Positions 59,605 to 64,000 of a DNA stretch of 64,000 bases are shown one piece after another. The DNA comes from Epichloe hybrida (Eukaryota; Ascomycota; Sordariomycetes; Hypocreales; Clavicipitaceae): assembly GCA_019022495.1 (NCBI GenBank), contig JAFEKR010000015.1:558001-622000 (forward strand), written 5' to 3'. The position numbers were made by a program, and so were the translations under genes. The notes below the pieces were generated by a model. It worked only from the letters and a program-made list of their open reading frames with translations. It was not told where the DNA came from and did no database searches. Numbering within the stretch: the first letter of the stretch is position 1; the number at the start of each line of letters is the position of its first letter.

Positions 59605-59890
59605 TGTTAAAACAAAGGTAATATGAATCGCGTGTTATAGCTATAATTACCTAGCAAAAGCTTAGGCTATACGCAGGCCTTACACGTAACCTATAACCTA
59701 GCCCGTTAATTAGCTAGGAAATATAGGGCTACAAACGCGTGGCCCCCTTTCCTTTCTATTATCACGGATTCTAGCTTTTAACTTCTCTTTTTACATATAC
59801 AACGCAGCCTAGAATAGATAATCAATGATAATCCTATTCTTCGGGCTCACAACCTTATTATATTGAATTCAATACCCTGTGGAACTAACA
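59605..59890 (+). repeat. 3' LTR of copia element 3
   Basis: 286 bp, paired with 28270-28556. Its right half (about 59720-59880) is less mutated than that of the 5' LTR. Confidence 0.82.
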
Positions 59891-60344
59891 ATTAGCTTTA
59901 TTATTAATAATAATATTATTAATAATAATAAGGTAGTTAAGCCACCTCTATATATTAACCTAGCTTAGACCTCTCCTACTTCGTAAATAAAAGAATCTTA
60001 TAGCTAAGCCTACTCTTCGTTATTAAATCTCCTATTTATATTAATTTAATATAAATTAATTCTAGATTACAAGAGAGAAAAGGTATTATTATTTACTAAG
60101 ATATTACTTCTCCTTAGATATTTACTAAGGAATATCTTAGTAAAGCTATTATTTTAGAAGAAGAAAAGAAAAGAAAAGGTATTATTTACTAAGATATTAC
60201 TTTTTCTTAGATATTTACTAAGTAATATCTTAGTAAAGGGAAGAGTATATACCCCTAGAGAGGGATAGTTATATATAAATTTATATTATAGTAAATTAAC
60301 TAAAAAAGCCCTTTTACGCACTTAATATTAATATTATTAGTAAA
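59891..60344. other. AT-rich spacer with imperfect palindromes
   Basis: Contains TTATTAATAATAATA runs and two copies (60081-60144, 60178-60239) of a segment whose TTTACTAAGATATTA and AATATCTTAGTAAA halves are inverted repeats. No gene was seen. Confidence 0.55.
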
Positions 60345-60436
60345 AACAGAAGCGGATAATAATTAGCCTAGGCGGATACTAACGCTTTCTCTGCGCCTAT
60401 GATGCCGATAAATTCAGGCAGCCATAAGGATCTTGT
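60345..60436 (+). repeat. About 90-bp repeat shared with 45808-45900
   Basis: Second copy of the sequence described at 45808. It runs without a break into the GC-rich remnant that follows. Confidence 0.75.
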
Positions 60437-60722
60437 TTCCATGACGCCCATACCCCGATCCCTCTTCTTGTACACGTCTCAACCATGCATTCGCCTCCCA
60501 GCCAACGCCATGCCTGCGAACAAAACGCCGCCAAAATGCTGCTTCGAGCCGGCACCAAGCCCGCCATGGTTTGGTTCTGCATCACTGGTTCACTCGTGGC
60601 AATGGTTAGGCCGGGAGTGTGGAGGGATTTTGGGTGGCAAAGAGCGATGAAAAGAGAAGATGATGTGGAATTACTATCTAGGAATTCAACGGGCAAAAGA
60701 GAAGCTATTATAGCTTTAAATC
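60437..60722 (+). pseudogene. GC-rich remnant, possible 5' part of a gene cut by copia element 5
   Basis: Composition here returns to about that of the gene islands. A plus frame from ATG 60485 runs 80 codons and ends just inside the copia LTR that begins at 60723. It includes a plausible membrane segment (AMVWFCITGSLVAMV) followed by charged residues (MKREDDVELLSRN). An overlapping minus frame of 99 codons also exists. No family is recognised, and neither frame can be confirmed. A truncated gene or unmutated transposon tail are both possible. Confidence 0.35.
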
Positions 60723-60864
60723 TGTGAGTAGTAAATTAAGGTCTTTAAGTAAAGCCTTTAATGAATTACGATAATAAACGCAATCGTAAGCGCAATACGT
60801 CATTAAGCAAAGAATCTAATAATATAATACCTAAGGCTACGATGTAAGGCTATAATTCTTAACA
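60723..60864 (-). repeat. 3' LTR of copia element 5
   Basis: 142 bp with TGTGAGTAG...TTCTTAACA ends on the plus strand. Left flank AAATC (60718-60722) is the expected target duplication, but the partner end is outside the window. Confidence 0.7.
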
Positions 60865-62250
60865 CCGCCCCTAGCAATATATCTAGCTAATAATATAAGG
60901 AAGAAAAGAAAAATAGAAAAATAAGGCTATTTATAAACCCTCTATATCTCCCTTTATAAAGTCTTTTACCTTTATTATTTAAAGAAGGTATATAAAATTA
61001 TTATGTTTAACACGTTCTAGGCCTTTTATAAACCTATTAGCTATTATTTAATCTATACTAATCTATTAGAGATAAAATTCCCCTTTATAAGCTTTCTATA
61101 TAATCTATTTATACTATAAATTAATATAATAAGTATATCCCTTATACTTCTTATTAAGCATATTAGCTTTTATTTTCTAGTTATCTATAAAAAGAAGTAA
61201 TAGTTATAATTACTTAATCCTAAAGTTATTAAGCAGCTTAGTAATCTATATTATTAAGAGTCTAGTTAGCGTAAGGTTAATAAATTTAGCTTCTATTAAG
61301 CTAAGAGTAATTAGAGTTTATTTCTTTACTTACTATAGAATTAATTCTCTAGTAAGTATTATAATATAGCTAGTAGTTAATCTTCTAGTATCTAGATTAT
61401 TAGTAAGCAAAGCATTACTATAGCCCTTTACCTAAAGTATAGATTTAATATTTATAGAAGTTAATTCTCTAAGAATAATTCCTAAATTATCTATTCCTAT
61501 AAGGTATTACTAAAGATAATTCTAAAGGTCTATATACACTTGCTTTAGCGCAGAATTTACACTACAAAGTTAATTAACTATAAATATAATATTAGGCCGT
61601 GTGCATATAGAGAGCTAGTTAAAGCTTTCTGTTTGCTTTACCTAGTCTAAAAGGTTATAGACTATATTAAGTTCCTTCTAGTTAGCTAGTATTATAGTCT
61701 TTAGAAGCTAAGGAACTTTTATTATATTAAGGTTCTTAATATTAAATTTCTTTATAATGCTCTATATATAGATCTTTTAATATAGAAGTATTGTTTAGTT
61801 AGCTTAATTACGAATAAATTTAATGCTAAGGAATAGTTTAATATTACCTAGGTGCTTTAATTTATACTATTTCTATAGTTCTTTAATAATAGTTATAATA
61901 ATTATAAGGGTCTTCCCTATAATAATTATATTATCTATATATAATAAAAGGATAACATTATTACGTTAAAAGATATAGAGTTTGCTTAATAATTAACAAA
62001 AGCCTTATTTTTTAAGTTCCTTAGTAATATTATCTAACTACTAAAGAGAAGAGGGAGGTAAACTATAGAGAGCTTTATTAAGCTTATAGACTCTAGTTAT
62101 ATTATTAGAGTAGCCTTAAGATTACCTAATATAAATATCTCCTTATGCTTTAGTGTTAAGAAAGGCGTTAATAATATTATATTATTACTAATTATAGTTA
62201 AGGATTATAATAAGTGTATAGAATACTTATAAGGAAACTAAGTATATAAC

Positions 62251-63081
62251 TATTGAAATGTAGGGAGCTAGTTACCAGCTGCCAGCTGGCAACAGCTGTA
62301 CAAGTGCAAGCTCTACGGTCGGGGACCGATAGGGCCGCAACGTTGAATCAATCAACGCAACGCAACGGAAGGTTGTGGTAGTTATTAACTAATAGAATTC
62401 GATTTAGATTACTTTTATGATATCTTATAGAGCAATAGAATTGATTTTAGATACGTTGTACGGGCAATGCGGCTGTTGTTAGTTAAGAGGACTAGCTATC
62501 TAGCTAGTTAAAAAGATCTTCTTCCTCTTATAGACCTACTGACTGTATCGGTGGATCCGGGCCGCTAACGGGGTCTTACGGGCCACTTTTGATTTTCCGT
62601 AAAATTCATTTATATGCAAAAACCAAAAAATCAACTCACCACTATACTAGCTAGCAACCCGTATGCACCAACTTTTGGTCTAAAAAATAACCTTACATAA
62701 AAAGAAAGCCCTATCTTCAAGCTTTAATTTGCTATATGTGAAACTTTTGTACGACCTCTAGATAAAGAGAAAATCGTTGTCAAAGATAGCTATAGGGTAA
62801 GTTATGTGTAGGGTAACCTGCTTACGTCACCCTAGCTTACGTCACCCTAGCTTACCTAATTACTAGTGGCGTGGTTGTAGCTACACTTGCAGCCACAACG
62901 CAATTGACTAATTAGTTATCCACACGGTTGGTCGCAGCTGTTGACAGCTGCGACGCAGTCATTGACAGCTGCCCTCGTGACCGTTGACAGCTGCAGTGCA
63001 GCTGTCAGACTTGCAAAGCAAGCTAGTAATAAGAAGGTTCTTTAACTAGAAAAGGGCTAAAAATAGGTCTTATTTTTAACA
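62251..63081. mobile_element. 831-bp solo LTR inserted in the reverse transcriptase of copia 5
   Basis: Begins TATTGAAATG (TGTTGAAATG with one G-to-A change) and ends TTTTTAACA. A perfect 5-bp duplication ATAAC lies at 62246-62250 and 63082-63086. Removing it rejoins the copia reverse-transcriptase sequence. The middle is only lightly mutated and contains several GTTGACAGCTGC-like repeats (62935-63010) and CTTACGTCACCCTAG repeats (62820-62855). Size and structure suggest a Ty3/gypsy-type LTR, but no gypsy coding sequence is present, so the class is an inference. Confidence 0.75.
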
Positions 63082-64000
63082 ATAACTACTATATAGAGGT
63101 CTTTGTAATTAAATACTTCTAGGTTCTAATCTCCTCTTATAACTTATCTTACTTTTATATAAGGTTCCTTATTAATTAAATACTTTACTATATACACCTA
63201 CTAGCTATTAAAGATCTTAGTATCTTTAGGAGGAAATACTAGGTCCTAACTATTCTTCTTATAGATCTTAATAAGTTTTTTCTTTTCTATAAGTCTCTAG
63301 AAGCTATAATAGTTATTTATAGCTTTAGCCTTAAACTAGTTAAATAGAATCTTAATCTTTATATTAGCTATATTAGCTACTTTAAGCATTAGAAAGGTAT
63401 ATAAGGTAGTTATCTCTTTTACTTTATTATTATATAGGTTATTATTATAGTAACAAATTACTAGGTTTAATTAGCAAGGACCTTAGGAAAGAGCCTTCTT
63501 CTTGCTAGATATTATAATATTAAGATAATCTTAATGTGTATTAGATTAGAGTAATTATCTTAGGGTTTCGGATTTGGATTTAAGTTATTAGTAAATAATA
63601 TTATTATTATCTTCAGCTTCTTCCTCTAGAAAGTCTCTAGGCTAACACCTTAGTAGCGTTATATCTTTGCTATTCATTTATTATTATTAATCTCTTATAA
63701 GATTCTCTTATTAAGGAGGACTCTTAGAGAGTGTTAGGAGATAGCTCTATGGTTTTTCTAGTAAAGAAGAATTATATCTTCTTAAAAGAGTGATAATTCT
63801 TATTTATTTCTAAGGTGTTTAATTAGTTTTCTACAAAACAAACCTTCTTCTTCTTTATATATATATAAGGATTCTCTTATGCTATAGGTAGGATGTTAAT
63901 AATATATTATCCCTTATTAGCAAAAGAGGGATTAATTAGATTTGTAATATAAATAACTTTATTATCCTTAAATTCCGTATAGGCAGGCATATCTCTTTTA

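Larger units (their letters stand above)
28270..59890 (+). mobile_element. Ty1/copia element 3, split by two large nested insertions
   Basis: LTRs at 28270-28556 (287 bp) and 59605-59890 (286 bp) share sequence throughout, starting TGTTARAACAAAGGT and ending ACTAAYA. The internal region is in three pieces: 28557-30878 (gag), 37255-37905 (protease to start of integrase) and 56419-59604 (integrase, reverse transcriptase, RNase H). Each rejoins with the next at a clean target duplication. Homology with copia element 2 confirms the order. Without insertions the element is about 6.7 kb, normal for copia. The reverse-transcriptase signature near 58180 reads YIRI-TNN where TDD is expected, and RNase H reads FVNRLFTNN at about 58620. 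The 5-bp flanks (GTTAC left, ATTAG right) do not match well, so the TSD is eroded or the ends have been rearranged. Confidence 0.82.
60723..64000 (-). mobile_element. Ty1/copia element 5, minus orientation, running off the window
   Basis: The 3' LTR is 60723-60864 (142 bp; on the minus strand TGTTAAGAAT...CTCACA), preceded on that strand by the purine tract GCTAGGGGCGG. Reverse transcriptase is on the minus strand: VYKLNKALYSL near 62085-62115 (VYRLNKALYGL expected) and LLLYIDNIII near 61930-61960 (YVDDIII expected). Upstream, IKVRxVIRGD near 63130-63160 matches the KARLVVRGD block. The reverse-transcriptase region is interrupted by the solo LTR 62251-63081. The LTR is much shorter than those of elements 2-4, so this is a different copia lineage. 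The 5' LTR is beyond the window. Confidence 0.82.

Overview
This window comes from a filamentous ascomycete, most likely a Sordariomycete and plausibly Hypocreales (an inference from protein style and intron structure). It is split into two compartments. The GC-rich, gene-bearing part covers about 1-7291 and 12721-27380. Its genes carry short spliceosomal introns with GTRNGY donors, CTRAC-like branch points and YAG acceptors. The rest (7292-12720 and about 27380-64000) is very AT-rich, has almost no intact reading frames, and is packed with dead transposons. In these copies CpA has become TpA across the board and catalytic Asp codons have become Asn, which is the signature of repeat-induced point mutation (RIP).

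Gene islands. From left to right: the 3' end of an unknown gene (1-128, +); mitochondrial ribosomal protein uL14m (1198-1728, -); SET9-type histone H4K20 methyltransferase (2581-4602, +), divergent from uL14m; a secreted Ca2+-dependent PI-PLC-C1-like protein (5312-6740, +) with a possible nonsense codon beside a non-canonical donor and a solo LTR in its promoter; a multi-pass PAP2_3 membrane protein (14075-15465, +); a secreted M28 aminopeptidase with PA domain (16364-18030, +); a secreted GPI-anchored protein that may contain a divergent globin fold (20039-21230, +); a protein with the fungal N-terminal domain of STAND-type proteins (21550-22793, -); a BTB/POZ protein (24128-25198, -); and a doubtful Ser-rich single-pass membrane protein (26589-27175, +). 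Most models were rebuilt by joining exons across in-frame splice sites. No biosynthetic cluster or shared pathway is evident.

Repeat compartment. A Ty1/copia element (7292-12720, minus orientation) sits between two genes with 233-bp LTRs and a perfect 5-bp target-site duplication (TSD). From about 27.4 kb a nested pile begins. A mariner-type MITE (27382-27665) is followed by a truncated copia 5' end (27879-28269), then a copia element whose LTRs lie 31 kb apart (28270-28556 and 59605-59890). Its body was interrupted twice. The first insertion is a complete copia element (30879-37254, TSD CCTAT). The second is a hAT-like element (37906-56418, 8-bp TSD AAGGTAAG), which holds a second hAT-like element (37972-56077, TSD CTAATCTT). 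Inside the latter lie a Tad-like LINE (about 38790-43400), a 12-bp satellite (44570-45790), other tandem repeats, and another full copia element (49166-55439, TSD ATAAT). To the right, a small GC-rich remnant (60437-60722) is cut by a further minus-strand copia element (60723 to beyond the window end), whose reverse transcriptase is itself split by an 831-bp solo LTR (62251-63081, TSD ATAAC).

The block reads as a heterochromatic, RIP-silenced transposon nest, such as a pericentromeric or subtelomeric region. The relative order of insertions can be read directly from the TSDs.
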